DNA of 64,000 nucleotides from CAYPTB01 sp964413535. Its GTDB lineage: Bacteria > Planctomycetota > UBA1135 > GCA-002686595. A model generated the notes under the pieces. It ran no database searches, was not told where the DNA came from, and was given only the letters and a program-made list of their open reading frames with translations. The stretch covers positions 1 to 64,000 of the forward strand of contig CAYPTB010000049.1 in the NCBI GenBank assembly GCA_964413535.1, written 5' to 3'. Of this stretch, positions 8,028 through 17,305 are shown one piece after another (position 1 is the stretch's first letter; each line of letters opens with the position of its first letter). Position numbers and translations under genes: made by a program.

Positions 8028-11000
8028 TCAGGCGCGCGTTCGATTCGCTCGCTTGCGCGCCGCTTTCTTGCGCGCGGTCTTGCTCTTCTTCTTCTTCTTC
8101 TTGGTCTTCTTCGTCTTCTTCTTGGGCTTGGAGCTCTTCGCGGTCGTGCTCTTCGGCGGCGCGGGAGCGGGCGCGGCGGGCTCGGTCTTGACCTTGAGCT
8201 GGAACTCGGGGGAGCCGTAGTGGATGTAGTCGGCCCAGTCGACGGAGCCCTGGTCGCGCACGACTTCGCGGCCGGCCTGGAGCGCGGCGACGATCGGGGC
8301 GCCGGTGAGGAGGCGCGTGTAGAAGGTCTCGGCGAAGGCCTTCGCGGGCGCGTCGCCGACGGGCCAGTAGGTGCCGACGTAGTTCGCGACGCCGCCGCGC
8401 AGGAAGGACTCGGCCAGGCCGGTGGTCCGACGCAGGCGGCCTTGGACGTCGAGCGCTCGCGTCGTCGTCTTCGTCGCGCGCCGGCCGCGCACGCGGCCCG
8501 CTTCGCAGGCGTTGAAGAACACGAGGCTCGGGAGGCGGCCGAGGCGCGCGAGGTCGGCGCCGGAGAGCACGCGCTCGCCGGCGCACAGGAGGCCCGCGTG
8601 CTGTGGGTGCGCGGGGTCGAAGAAGGCGTGGCCGGCGTAGTGCACGGCGTCGTAGTCGCCGGAGCGGAAGCGCGCGAGCAGGGCTTCGCGCGTCGCGCGC
8701 TCGCCGCCGAGCTCGTCGATGCGCACGGAGCCGCTGCCGGCGAAGAGCGCGCGCACGCGCTCGCCCTCCTCCTCGGCGCCGTCGAGGTCCTCGGTCGGGT
8801 TCACGACGAGCAGGAGGCGCAAGACGTCGTCGTGGCGGCGCTCCTCGAGCCACTTCGCGATCGAGAGGTCCTCGGCCATGTAGCGGCGCGAGAGGCCGCC
8901 CTCGGAGGCGGGGAAGTGGCCGCGGATGCACAGGGTCTCCCACGGGATGCGCGAGGCGGGCGCGTCGTGCACGAGCACGAGCGGATGTCCGGCGCTCGCG
9001 TGCAGCCCGCTCGCGATGCGCTCGTGCAGTACGAGCTCGGCCAGACGCTCGCCGAACGAAACCAGCGAGGCGGCGGTGAAGCCCGACTTCTCGATCTTCG
9101 CGAGGTGCGTCTCGAGCGCGGCGGTGGAGACGCTCTGCTGCTCCGTGAGCACGGCGGCCTTGCCGTGCGCCTCGAGCAGGGACGCGCGCAGCATCGTCTC
9201 GCCCTTCGCTCCGCGGCCCGCCGGACCGGGTCCCTCGTCGCGCACGATCAGGTAGACGGGCCGCGGCGCAGCGGCCGCGCCGCGCAGGGCGGGCTCGGGC
9301 GGCGCGAACTGCGGCGCGCTCGGCGGGAGCTCGGAGATCGTCACCTCGACCTGGTCGAACAGCGCGGTTCCGGCGAGCCGGTAGAGCTCGTTGCGCAGCT
9401 CCTCGTAGCGCTTCCCGTCCGTCTCGCAGAACGTGATGCTGCGGAAGCGGCGGGCGCCGTCGGCGTCGAGCAGTGCGTGCAGGAAGCCGCGCAACAGCGC
9501 ATTCAGGCTGCGCGCCGCCGTCCAGCCCGAGCCCGTGCCGAAGAGCACGGTCGCGAAATCCTCGACCTTCGTGAGCACGAGCGTGCGCATCGCGCTCTCC
9601 GCGGCGAGCTCGAGCACCTCGTCGTCGAGCTGGTCGAAGCGCCCGAGGCCGACGAAGAGCACGTGATCGGCGTACAGGGTCTGCCGGCCCGCCGGCATGT
9701 CGAACACCTCGCCCACGTTGCCCGAGAACATGCGCCGCGCCGTGAACTCGCGCACGGCGCCGCCGAGGTGCCGGTCGATCGCGTTCGCGGCGCCCGCCGG
9801 CGCGACGTCGTGGAAGATGCCGAGCACGTAGGCGCGCGCGTCGGCGGCGGTGATGCTGTCGCGCGAGAGCTGGATGTCGACGCGATGCTGGCCGCGGCGT
9901 CCGACGACGACGCCCTGGAAGGCGGTGGCGGCCGCGGCGGAGGGCGCGGAGACGGCGGTCGGCGCGACGCGCGCGTCCGGCGCCGCGAGCTCCTCCACGA
10001 GGTGCCGCACCTCGTTCTGCGAGAGCTCGGAGCCGCGCCGGCCGTCGAAGGGCGCGGGCACGGGGTCGGACTCGGCGATCGTGCGCGTGACGGCGCGCAC
10101 CGGCGACCACGACTTCGGGAGCTCGCCCGTGTCGCCGGAGCGGAGCAGATCCCGGACGGCGTCGGCCACGCGACCGTTGTTCGGCAGGCTCCCGTGCGAC
10201 TCGGCGACGTACCAGGTCGGCACGCTGGGGAGCTCGGCGAACGCGAGCGGCACCGTGCCGTCGCCGAGCAAGCTGTGCTCGTACGCGAACTCCGTCCCGT
10301 CGAACGCGAGGCCGGTGATCGTCTCCTGGTTCACGCCGGCGATGAGGCGGAAGCGCTCGTCGGGCGGAGCGAGCTCGTCCTGCGCGCGCTTCGCCGCAGC
10401 GAGTAGCGCCGCGCGCGGACGCGGTCCCTGCGCGGGCCAGTTCGCGTCGTCGTAGAGGTCGAGGTCGCCGAACGCGCTCGGAGCCGGCAGCATCGCGTAG
10501 AGGCCGGGAAAGCTCGAGAAGACCTTGGTGGCGAGCTCCTCCGCGTCGTGCGACAGGTCGAGCGCCGCGATCTTGCGCACGACGCCGTAGATGCCGCGCA
10601 GCGCTTGCACCGGCACGAACGAGCCCGCGTTGGGCGTGCCGAGCATGACGAGCCGCGGGACGGCCTGCGCGTCGAGCGCGCGATCGGTGAGCGCCGCGCG
10701 CGACACGAGTCCGCCCATGCTGTGCGCGACGAGGGAAACCGGCCGCTTCTCGGCCACGATGCGCCGCGCGAGCTCGCGCCCGAGCCCGCCCAGGCCCTGG
10801 CGCCAGTCGTAGGGATGGAAGTCGGCGTCGAAGCCGTCGAGCTTCAGGCTGAGCTTCAGCTTCAGGTAGCTGAAGAGCAGCACGCCGAGCGGCCGGATCT
10901 TCCCCGCGTCGCCCTTGAAGGCGAGCTTCGAGAGCTCGCCGCGCGCGATGTCGAGCGGATCGAGCCACAGCACGTCGTCGAACCAGCCCTTGCGCGGAAT

Positions 11001-11369
11001 GCCGAGCTTCGAGCCCATGATGCCCGGCAGCACGAAGACGCGCGGCCCGCCGCGCACCGAGCGCGAGCTCGCCTGCCGCGCGAGCTCCGAGAGCTCGCGG
11101 TAGTTCTCCGTGCCGAGGTAGTCCTCGAGCAGCCCGGCGTGCTCGCCCGTGACGAGCGCGGTCTCCACCTGCTCGTCCGACAGGGCGAACCCCGAGCGCT
11201 CGGGGAACTTGCCGCCGAGCGCCGGCGGCGGCGCGGCCGACCGCGTGCGGCTCGCGGTGCGCTTCGACGCGCGCTTCTTCGACCGCTTCCTCGCCGCCGT
11301 CCCGCCCCCGACCGCCGGGCGGCGCGAACTCTTCCGGGCGACCTTCCGCTTGCTCTTCTTCTTCGCCAC
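8028..11369 (-). CDS. LCAT-like alpha/beta hydrolase fused to a CHAT caspase-like protease domain, with lysine-rich tails
   Basis: 1113 residues from the GTG at 11369, chosen because GGAGAAGG lies just upstream. Order: a basic Lys/Arg-rich head (residues 1-45); an LCAT/PGAP1-like hydrolase with PGIMGS (115-120) and the nucleophile elbow AHSMGG (Ser217); a middle region (roughly 500-660) with VLFVGLGRF that resembles the macro-like N-terminal domain of M17 leucyl aminopeptidases; a C-terminal CHAT domain with HYAGHAFF (His914) and FFNACEAG (Cys955), the expected His/Cys pair; then a tail (about 1073-1113) of mostly Lys, Ala and Arg, similar to histone-H1-like tails. CHAT domains act as proteases in several bacterial immune and cell-death systems. 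Having a protease and a lipase-like enzyme in one chain suggests activation by cleavage, which is inference. The basic tails could bind nucleic acid or acidic membranes. Confidence 0.9.
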   Translation of the reverse strand: MAKKKSKRKVARKSSRRPAVGGGTAARKRSKKRASKRTASRTRSAAPPPALGGKFPERSGFALSDEQVETALVTGEHAGLLEDYLGTENYRELSELARQASSRSVRGGPRVFVLPGIMGSKLGIPRKGWFDDVLWLDPLDIARGELSKLAFKGDAGKIRPLGVLLFSYLKLKLSLKLDGFDADFHPYDWRQGLGGLGRELARRIVAEKRPVSLVAHSMGGLVSRAALTDRALDAQAVPRLVMLGTPNAGSFVPVQALRGIYGVVRKIAALDLSHDAEELATKVFSSFPGLYAMLPAPSAFGDLDLYDDANWPAQGPRPRAALLAAAKRAQDELAPPDERFRLIAGVNQETITGLAFDGTEFAYEHSLLGDGTVPLAFAELPSVPTWYVAESHGSLPNNGRVADAVRDLLRSGDTGELPKSWSPVRAVTRTIAESDPVPAPFDGRRGSELSQNEVRHLVEELAAPDARVAPTAVSAPSAAAATAFQGVVVGRRGQHRVDIQLSRDSITAADARAYVLGIFHDVAPAGAANAIDRHLGGAVREFTARRMFSGNVGEVFDMPAGRQTLYADHVLFVGLGRFDQLDDEVLELAAESAMRTLVLTKVEDFATVLFGTGSGWTAARSLNALLRGFLHALLDADGARRFRSITFCETDGKRYEELRNELYRLAGTALFDQVEVTISELPPSAPQFAPPEPALRGAAAAPRPVYLIVRDEGPGPAGRGAKGETMLRASLLEAHGKAAVLTEQQSVSTAALETHLAKIEKSGFTAASLVSFGERLAELVLHERIASGLHASAGHPLVLVHDAPASRIPWETLCIRGHFPASEGGLSRRYMAEDLSIAKWLEERRHDDVLRLLLVVNPTEDLDGAEEEGERVRALFAGSGSVRIDELGGERATREALLARFRSGDYDAVHYAGHAFFDPAHPQHAGLLCAGERVLSGADLARLGRLPSLVFFNACEAGRVRGRRATKTTTRALDVQGRLRRTTGLAESFLRGGVANYVGTYWPVGDAPAKAFAETFYTRLLTGAPIVAALQAGREVVRDQGSVDWADYIHYGSPEFQLKVKTEPAAPAPAPPKSTTAKSSKPKKKTKKTKKKKKKSKTARKKAARKRANRTRA

Positions 11370-11410
11370 GATCCTTCTCCCCGCGCGCGGACTACCCGCA
11401 CGAGCTCGGA

Positions 11411-11416
11411 AGGATA
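11411..11416 (-). promoter_or_regulatory. -10-like element TATCCT for the hydrolase-CHAT gene
   Basis: On the minus strand GCTATCCTTCC lies 41 bases before the GTG at 11369, leaving a leader that contains the GGAGAAGG ribosome site. A perfect inverted repeat sits directly upstream. Confidence 0.5.
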
Positions 11417-11423
11417 GCGAGCC

Positions 11424-11453
11424 GCTCGGCGCGACGAGACCGTCGCGCCGAGC
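11424..11453. repeat. Perfect 12-bp inverted repeat next to the hydrolase-CHAT promoter
   Basis: GCTCGGCGCGAC (11424-11435) and its exact complement (11442-11453) are separated by GAGACC. It occupies the -10 to -35 region of the minus-strand promoter, the usual place for an operator. It could instead be a hairpin in transcripts reading through. The rest of the 385-base gap up to 11754 shows no gene; the ECF gene promoter must lie in it but is not clear. Confidence 0.6.
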
Positions 11454-11754
11454 GCGCGACCCAGGTTCAGGACACGGCACCACTCGAGCTCGAACGATGC
11501 GCGCCAGGCGGTGCGTTGGGCTGCGAAAGGCGCCGGGATGGGCGCAGCACCTGAACCGGGTCTCATGGCGTTGGAAATCGGCCGATCCGGCTGAGCTCGT
11601 CGCGCCCATGCACTCCACCGCCGCCCTCGTCCTCGGCGTCCCCGTTCGCGCAGAAGGAGGCCTGACTCGGCCGCACATCCGATCGACCCGCCCCCGGCGC
11701 GTCGTGCGGCGAAGATGCCCGTCACACTTTCGTCGTCGGCGGCATCCTGATGCC

Positions 11755-14700
11755 ATGGACCGCGCTGCCTCACCCACGACCGCCGAGCTGTTGGCTCAGA
11801 TGGGTTGGGTGCGGTCGCTCGCGCGTGGCTTGGTGGCCGATGCGGGCCGCGCGGAGGACGTCGCCCAGGGCGCGGCGCTGCTCGCGCTCGAGAAGCTGCC
11901 GGCGAACGCTCGATCCGGCCCCAAGCTGCGCGCGTGGCTCGCCCGCACGACGCGCATGCTCGCGTTCGGAGAACGGCGCAGCGAACGCCGCCGAGCACAG
12001 CGCGAACGACACGGTGCACACGCGGAAGTTCTCGCCCCCGTTGACGTGATCGAGCACGCCGAGCTGCACCGAACACTCGTCGAGGCCGTGATGTCGCTCG
12101 CGGAGCCCTACCGCTCCGTCGTCCTGCTGCGCCACCTCGAGGAGCTCTCGGTGGCGGCGATCGCGACGCGTCGCGGCAGCACGCCCGCCGCCGTACGCCA
12201 GCAACTCGCGCGCGGTCTCGACGAGCTGCGCACACGGCTCGACGCCGATTCGGGCGGGCGCGAACGCTGGCTCGCGGCCCTCGCGCCGCTCGTGAGGAGC
12301 GAGTCTCCCGCCAGCGGCGTCGCGGGAGCCGGGGCGGCGGCGAGCGTCGCCTTGTGGTCGAAGACGACTGCCGCGATCGCGATCGGTGTCGCCATCGGCG
12401 GCGCGGCACTCGTCGCACGCGAACTCGTCTTCGAGCCGACCGGCGGCGGAGAAGACCTCGGGACCGTGCTCGAGACGGCGATGCCAACAACCGAGCGCGA
12501 GCCTGAAGCGCGCGCGAGCGAACTGGAAGCCGGGGCGGAGCGACGCATCGTACCTAGGACAGAGAAGGGCCTCGTCGTCTCCGGCTTCGTGCGGAACGTT
12601 CCCCATCCAGGCATCGACACGGCGTCGGAGGTCGGAGTCGTGGTCCGTGCGTCGTTCGGCTCCGGGCGAAGTGACGACACCGAGGCGACGACGGACGATC
12701 AGGGCCGTTTTCGCATCGCTCTGGTCGAGCCGCCGGAACGCCCCGTTCGCCTGAGGATCAGCGCCTCCGCGGACGAGCTGTACCGCGGAGCTTCCGTCCC
12801 CTTGGAAGTGGGCGAAGGGGTGCCTGAGGTTACCGACGTCATGCTCGAACGCGTGGCGCACGGCGTCCTCGAAGGCATCGCTGTCGACTTGGTTGGCGCA
12901 CCTGTTCCGGGGCTCGAGTTCGGCTTGGAGGAAACTGGATTGGGAGCGCTCGGCTACTTGGAGGATAGCTCGTTGCGATTCATCACCGACGAGGCCGGTC
13001 GATTCGCGCTCGCCAACTTCGGCGGCGCGTCGGTGTTCCGCACGTTCTCCGAGCGATTCAAAGTCACGGCTTCGCCGCCGCTCGAGAAGCTTCCCACTGG
13101 TGGATGGGATCCAGTTCGCGTCGTCGTGGCCGGCACGGGCGCGATCGAGTTGCGGCTCGTCGATGGCAAAGGGCAGCTGATCGAAGCGAAAGGCGCGACC
13201 GCGGTCATCGCCCCGAGCGAGCCCGAGGGAAAGGTTTCGTTCGACTCCCAATCGATGCTAGGGGCAACGACCACGGATGGCGTCAGCCACTTCCCCGCGG
13301 TGTGGGCCGGGCGCAGGTTGCAGATCACGTGTCACACGGAAGCGGGCGGGATCGTCGCGGTTCGCATGCGCGACGGAGAGCTCCTGCTCGACGGCTCGCG
13401 GGAGGCTGGTCAACCGATCCGGGTGGCGCTTGGCGAGACGCTGGAGCTCACCGCCGTCCTCGAGACACGCTTCGCGCTTCGCGGTCGCGTCGTCCACGCC
13501 GACGGGAGGCCGGCAGCGGGCGCGTTCGTCGCGATTCGCGAGCTCGTGGTCGTGCCCGATCCGCGAATGGGCGCCGCGCGGGCAAAGGTTGTTGCGGATG
13601 AGCACGGCTACTTCGTGTGGGAGCGCATTCTGCCGCTGCAGGGGTCACGCGTCGTCGTCGTCGCGACAGACGTCGACGCGGACCTGCTCGATTCCTGGCG
13701 TCGCCATCCGGACGTCGCCTACGCGGCCGAGGAGATCGTTGGCGTGGACGAGATGTCGGCGCAGGAGGCGCAAGTCGTACTCGTGCTCGAAGCCACGACG
13801 GGGATTGCGGGGCGGATCGTCGCTGGCGCAGACGACGATGTTGCCACGGTGATCAGAGCCCTTCCCTCTGGGGCGACGACGGTTGCATTCGGAGAGACGT
13901 CGCGGGCGCGAAGGGTCGTGAGCGCTGACGATGGGTCTTTCCACGTCCCGAGCCTGCTCCCCGGGAGCTACGACCTCGTCGTGGACCACCCGGGGCACCG
14001 GTTCTTCACGTGGAGCTTCGCTCGACAGCGTTTCGTGGGCATCGAGGCCGGAAGCACGGGGCTCGAGCTCCCGCTCGTCGACACGGCGAGCGTGCGCGTG
14101 CACGTCGACGTGGTTTCGCCGCCAGGCGGAGCGGTGAAGACGCTCAGCGTCGCGATCTCGAAGCTCCATGCGCGCGATCCGGAGAGCGTCGTCGCGCGTG
14201 AACCGAAGCGCGAAGAACGTATCCACGATCGAGCGGGATGGCTTCCGTGCGCCACGGTCGCGTTCGGCGGCGGCCAGGCCGGCGCAATCAGCGAGCTCGG
14301 CACCTTCGAGGGTTCCTATGTCGGCACGGACGGCAGCTCGTTCGACCTGCCGATGCTCGACGAGGGCTGGTACTGGATCGGCGTCCGCGCCACGTCAGAC
14401 GACGGACGCAAGTACCACCCGACGGGCACGGGGTTGCTTCATCTGAAGGCGGGCGACTATCGCTTCGAGTTCAAGCTCGACGAGACCGGCGACCTCGAAG
14501 GCCGAGCGAGGGGAGTCGACCCCGATCGCGAGCTACTGATCGCCCTCGTGGACGACGCCGGTCGGCCGGCTCAGGTGCGGCTCGGCGATTCCATGGCGCC
14601 GTTCGCTCCGATCGCTTCCGACGGATCGTTCGCGTTGCGCGGTGTGCCGGTGGGCGAGCACGTCCTGTGGATCGGCGAGCGTTCGGAGCTCGAAGCGAGC

Positions 14701-14772
14701 GCGCCCTCGTTCACTCGAGCCATCGAGGTGCTCGCGGGGGCGAACCCTCCGCTCGAATTCGATCTGCGGTGA
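11755..14772 (+). CDS. ECF-type sigma factor fused to a transmembrane segment and carboxypeptidase-regulatory-like repeats
   Basis: 1005 residues from the ATG at 11755. Residues 8-75 look like sigma region 2 (AEDVAQGAALLALEKL, then RAWLARTTR) and 100-160 like region 4 (LAEPYRSVVLLRHLEELSV, with a helix-turn-helix around ATRRGSTPAAVRQQLARG). A single membrane helix lies at about 202-220. The remaining roughly 780 residues hold several carboxypeptidase-regulatory-like (transthyretin-like) beta-sandwich units, seen as repeated G-x-V-x-x-x-D-x-x-G-x-F-x-x-x-x-x-P-G patterns such as DDGSFHVPSLLPGSYDLVV. The topology implies a membrane-tethered sigma factor with an outside sensor or scaffold. Release by proteolysis would be needed for free sigma activity; this is inference. 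No separate anti-sigma gene is adjacent. Confidence 0.85.
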   Translation: MDRAASPTTAELLAQMGWVRSLARGLVADAGRAEDVAQGAALLALEKLPANARSGPKLRAWLARTTRMLAFGERRSERRRAQRERHGAHAEVLAPVDVIEHAELHRTLVEAVMSLAEPYRSVVLLRHLEELSVAAIATRRGSTPAAVRQQLARGLDELRTRLDADSGGRERWLAALAPLVRSESPASGVAGAGAAASVALWSKTTAAIAIGVAIGGAALVARELVFEPTGGGEDLGTVLETAMPTTEREPEARASELEAGAERRIVPRTEKGLVVSGFVRNVPHPGIDTASEVGVVVRASFGSGRSDDTEATTDDQGRFRIALVEPPERPVRLRISASADELYRGASVPLEVGEGVPEVTDVMLERVAHGVLEGIAVDLVGAPVPGLEFGLEETGLGALGYLEDSSLRFITDEAGRFALANFGGASVFRTFSERFKVTASPPLEKLPTGGWDPVRVVVAGTGAIELRLVDGKGQLIEAKGATAVIAPSEPEGKVSFDSQSMLGATTTDGVSHFPAVWAGRRLQITCHTEAGGIVAVRMRDGELLLDGSREAGQPIRVALGETLELTAVLETRFALRGRVVHADGRPAAGAFVAIRELVVVPDPRMGAARAKVVADEHGYFVWERILPLQGSRVVVVATDVDADLLDSWRRHPDVAYAAEEIVGVDEMSAQEAQVVLVLEATTGIAGRIVAGADDDVATVIRALPSGATTVAFGETSRARRVVSADDGSFHVPSLLPGSYDLVVDHPGHRFFTWSFARQRFVGIEAGSTGLELPLVDTASVRVHVDVVSPPGGAVKTLSVAISKLHARDPESVVAREPKREERIHDRAGWLPCATVAFGGGQAGAISELGTFEGSYVGTDGSSFDLPMLDEGWYWIGVRATSDDGRKYHPTGTGLLHLKAGDYRFEFKLDETGDLEGRARGVDPDRELLIALVDDAGRPAQVRLGDSMAPFAPIASDGSFALRGVPVGEHVLWIGERSELEASAPSFTRAIEVLAGANPPLEFDLR

Positions 14773-14901
14773 CGCCGTGCGAGCAGGCAGGCCTTCGCCG
14801 ACGACAAGTCGGACGAGCGGAGCCGAACCCGCAAACGAAGCGAAGGGATCCGACGATCAGTGCTTGGACGCCCGCACGTCGTCGTCCGCGTCCCCAGCGC
14901 G

Positions 14902-15438
14902 TCACGGAGGTGAGTCGGCGCGCAGCTTGGCCACGGCTTCGTACAGGCGCGACTTGACCACCGATCCCGGGAGCTCGAGCAGGCTTGCGATCTCCTCGCG
15001 CGACAGGTCTTCGCCGTAGCGCAGGCGCAGGAGCTCGCGTTCGTGCGGGGTCAGGCGCTCGAGCGCGCGGGCCAGCGCGGCGCGGTCGTCCGCGCGCGCG
15101 AGCGCCGTCACGGGCCCGGTCGTGCGCGCCGCGACGTCGAGCTCGCTCGGGAGCGGCTCGTGCCGCCGCGGGGCCCGGTCGCGCAGGCGGTTGAGGCAGT
15201 TGTTGCGCGCGATGCGGAACATCCACACGCAGACGTCGTCGGGCAGGTCGCGCGAGGCGAGCACCTTGAGCGTGACGTCCGAGGCCGCGTCCTCGGCCTC
15301 GTCGCGGCGACCGAGGTAACCCTGGCAGAAGCCGACCAAGCGCTCGCGGAACAGGCGCTGGAACCGTTCGCCCGCGGCGGGGCCGCCCGCGCGCAGCTCG
15401 ACGAGCAGCGACGGGGTCAGATCGGCACGCGAGCTCAA
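14902..15438 (-). CDS. ECF RNA polymerase sigma factor
   Basis: 178 residues from a TTG at 15438 whose TTGA overlaps the stop of the upstream kinase, so translation is probably coupled. Region 2 (about residues 22-92) includes DEAEDAASDVTLKVLA and VWMFRIARNNCLNRLRD. Region 4 (about 120-175) includes LTPHERELLRLRYGEDLS and the helix-turn-helix EEIASLLELPGSVVKSRLYE. It should direct RNA polymerase to a small regulon. No anti-sigma is present; the co-transcribed membrane kinase is the likely controller, as in known planctomycete ECF groups that are linked to Ser/Thr kinases. The TTG start rests on the overlap and the alignment of region 2; no better start is visible. Confidence 0.88.
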   Translation of the reverse strand: MSSRADLTPSLLVELRAGGPAAGERFQRLFRERLVGFCQGYLGRRDEAEDAASDVTLKVLASRDLPDDVCVWMFRIARNNCLNRLRDRAPRRHEPLPSELDVAARTTGPVTALARADDRAALARALERLTPHERELLRLRYGEDLSREEIASLLELPGSVVKSRLYEAVAKLRADSPP

Positions 15439-17189
15439 CGTCCTCTTCCGAACGTAGAGCGCTCGATCCCGTCGATCCCGTCGACCACGCGCACCGCGCC
15501 GGTCGCGAGGTCGCGGAGCTCCAAGCGCAACCGGGCGGGCGGCGAGCGGCCGACGCGTTCGCAGTACAGGTCGTAGAGCTTCCCGGGGTAGGCGCTGCGC
15601 TCGTGCTCGGGCAGTTCGTCGAAGCGCAGGTCCGCGACGGCGACGAGCTCGAACGGCTGGCCTTCGAATGCGACGAGCGTCCGCTCCCGTCCATTCGCGT
15701 ACGCGAACGGCCAGGCGTTGCGCTGAACGACCAGCTTGCGATGCCTCGCGCGCGAGAGCGCGACGTCGGGAACCTCGACCGAGTGGCCGTCCTCGGGGTC
15801 GCGCAACGTCAGGCTCACGTCGAAGATCGCCCAGCTCCCGCTCATGTGGAGCGCGAGTCGCAGGTCCTCGGAGAAGCGCTTGCGCCACGCGCTTCCCCAC
15901 TGCTGCTTGCAGACGCCGATGACGTAGTCGACGTGCAGGCCGTCGATGGCGGCGAGGTCCCACTCCCTTCCGTCGAGCTCGATCCGCGGTTGGTCTCCGA
16001 CCCAGTGCAGGGCGTCGAACGCGGACGCTTCCCCCCACCAGGTCCCGGTCGCTTCGAACAGCACGTCGCGCCACGTCGCGCCCACGGTGAGGACGACGAC
16101 GAGCGAGAACGCCAAGCAGAAAGCCGCCGTGAGCGCTCGATGTCGCGCCACGAGCTTGCCCAAGCGATAGGGCAGGTCGTGCGGCCGAGCGAGGATCGGG
16201 CGGCCGCAGAGCCAGCAGGCGAGGTCCTCGGAGAGCGCTCCCGCGCTCCCGTAGCGCCGTGCGGGATCCCTCTCGATCGCGGTGAGGACGATCGTCTCGA
16301 GGTCGCGATCGATCCCGCGCTCGCGCGCGCGCGGCCGCACGGGCTCGGTCTCGCTGATCGTGCGCAGGGATTCGAGCGCGCTCTTGCCCGCGAGGTCGAA
16401 CGGCAGCTCGCCGGTGACGAGCTCGTACAAGATCACGCCCAGCGAATAGACGTCCGACCGCTCGTCGATCTGCGACGCATCGCCGCGCGCTTGCTCGGGG
16501 CTCATGTAGCCGATCGTCCCCAGCACCGCGTTCGTGCGCGTGAGGGTCGGCGCGAGCGGCTCGCGGATGCGCGACAGGCCGAAGTCGACGACCTTCGGTC
16601 CGCGCTCCGCGTCGACCAGCACGTTCGTCGGCTTCAGGTCGCGGTGCAGGACTCCCTGGCGGTGCGCGTGGTGCACGGCATCGCAGATGCGCCGGAAGAG
16701 TTCCAGTCGGCCGCGCAGGTCGAGTCGCTCGCCGCGCACGTGTCGCGCGAGCGTCGCGCCGTGCACGAGCTCCATGGCCAGGAACGGGCGTCCCTCCGGC
16801 GTGCGTCCGGCTTCGAAGACGGTCGCGATGCCGGGATGGCTCAGGCGGCCCAGCGCGCGCGCCTCGCGCTCGAAGCGCAGGATGGCCGACGGGTCGCCGG
16901 CGTCGACGTCGCGCAGCACCTTCAGGGCCACGCGGCGCGGCGGGCTCTCCTGCCAGGCTTCGTACACGACGCCCATCCCGCCGCGACCGATCTCGCGTTC
17001 GATGCGATAGGCGCCGATGACTTGCGGCGCCGGCTGGGCGACCGCGCGCGAACTCGCGGCGGCGACCCCGATCGCGGCGGCGAGCTCGTCGACGCGCGCG
17101 CGGTCGGAGGGGTGGCGCACGAGGTGTTCGTCGAGCGCGGCGCCGCCGCGATCGACCAGGCTCCACAGGTTCTCGTCCGAGAGCTGCAT
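15435..17189 (-). CDS. Membrane Ser/Thr protein kinase with a C-terminal sensor-like domain
   Basis: 584 residues. A 57-residue leader precedes the kinase domain (about 61-330): GRGGMGVVYEAW loop, Lys90 in VALKVL, HRDLKPTNVLV catalytic loop, VDFGLSR and YMSPEQARG activation segment. A single membrane helix follows at about 351-371, and the last 200 residues are predicted outside. That outer domain (from 390) resembles the N-terminus of the divergently transcribed S41 peptidase: both have an aromatic-acidic-Ala start, an IDG, a Cys, a KRF-x-EDL block and a closing hydrophobic strand. The ECF sigma gene overlaps its end, so kinase and sigma form an operon. The likely role is sensing an envelope signal and passing it to the sigma factor by phosphorylation. 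Confidence 0.93.
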   Translation of the reverse strand: MQLSDENLWSLVDRGGAALDEHLVRHPSDRARVDELAAAIGVAAASSRAVAQPAPQVIGAYRIEREIGRGGMGVVYEAWQESPPRRVALKVLRDVDAGDPSAILRFEREARALGRLSHPGIATVFEAGRTPEGRPFLAMELVHGATLARHVRGERLDLRGRLELFRRICDAVHHAHRQGVLHRDLKPTNVLVDAERGPKVVDFGLSRIREPLAPTLTRTNAVLGTIGYMSPEQARGDASQIDERSDVYSLGVILYELVTGELPFDLAGKSALESLRTISETEPVRPRARERGIDRDLETIVLTAIERDPARRYGSAGALSEDLACWLCGRPILARPHDLPYRLGKLVARHRALTAAFCLAFSLVVVLTVGATWRDVLFEATGTWWGEASAFDALHWVGDQPRIELDGREWDLAAIDGLHVDYVIGVCKQQWGSAWRKRFSEDLRLALHMSGSWAIFDVSLTLRDPEDGHSVEVPDVALSRARHRKLVVQRNAWPFAYANGRERTLVAFEGQPFELVAVADLRFDELPEHERSAYPGKLYDLYCERVGRSPPARLRLELRDLATGAVRVVDGIDGIERSTFGRGR

Positions 17190-17305
17190 GGGGCTAGCGT
17201 CGAATGTAGCAACACGCGCGGAGAGCGCTCGCCGGCGGGTTTCCGTGGAAATCCTGCCGCCGGTCGCGGGCCCCGCGTGTCCCGCATGGCAACGAAGGAG
17301 GTCCC

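Noticed and set aside
8080..8140. Simple-sequence run rich in CTT
   Set aside because: It is the coding sequence of the lysine tail of the hydrolase-CHAT protein, not a separate repeat element.
8220..10406. A 728-codon plus-strand open frame
   Set aside because: Antisense shadow of the hydrolase-CHAT gene; repetitive Glu/Ala/Arg composition and no family.
7927..10968. Open frame reading upstream of the nitroreductase start to 10968
   Set aside because: This is the off-frame shadow of the hydrolase-CHAT gene. Only the part from 7926 downward has domain content.
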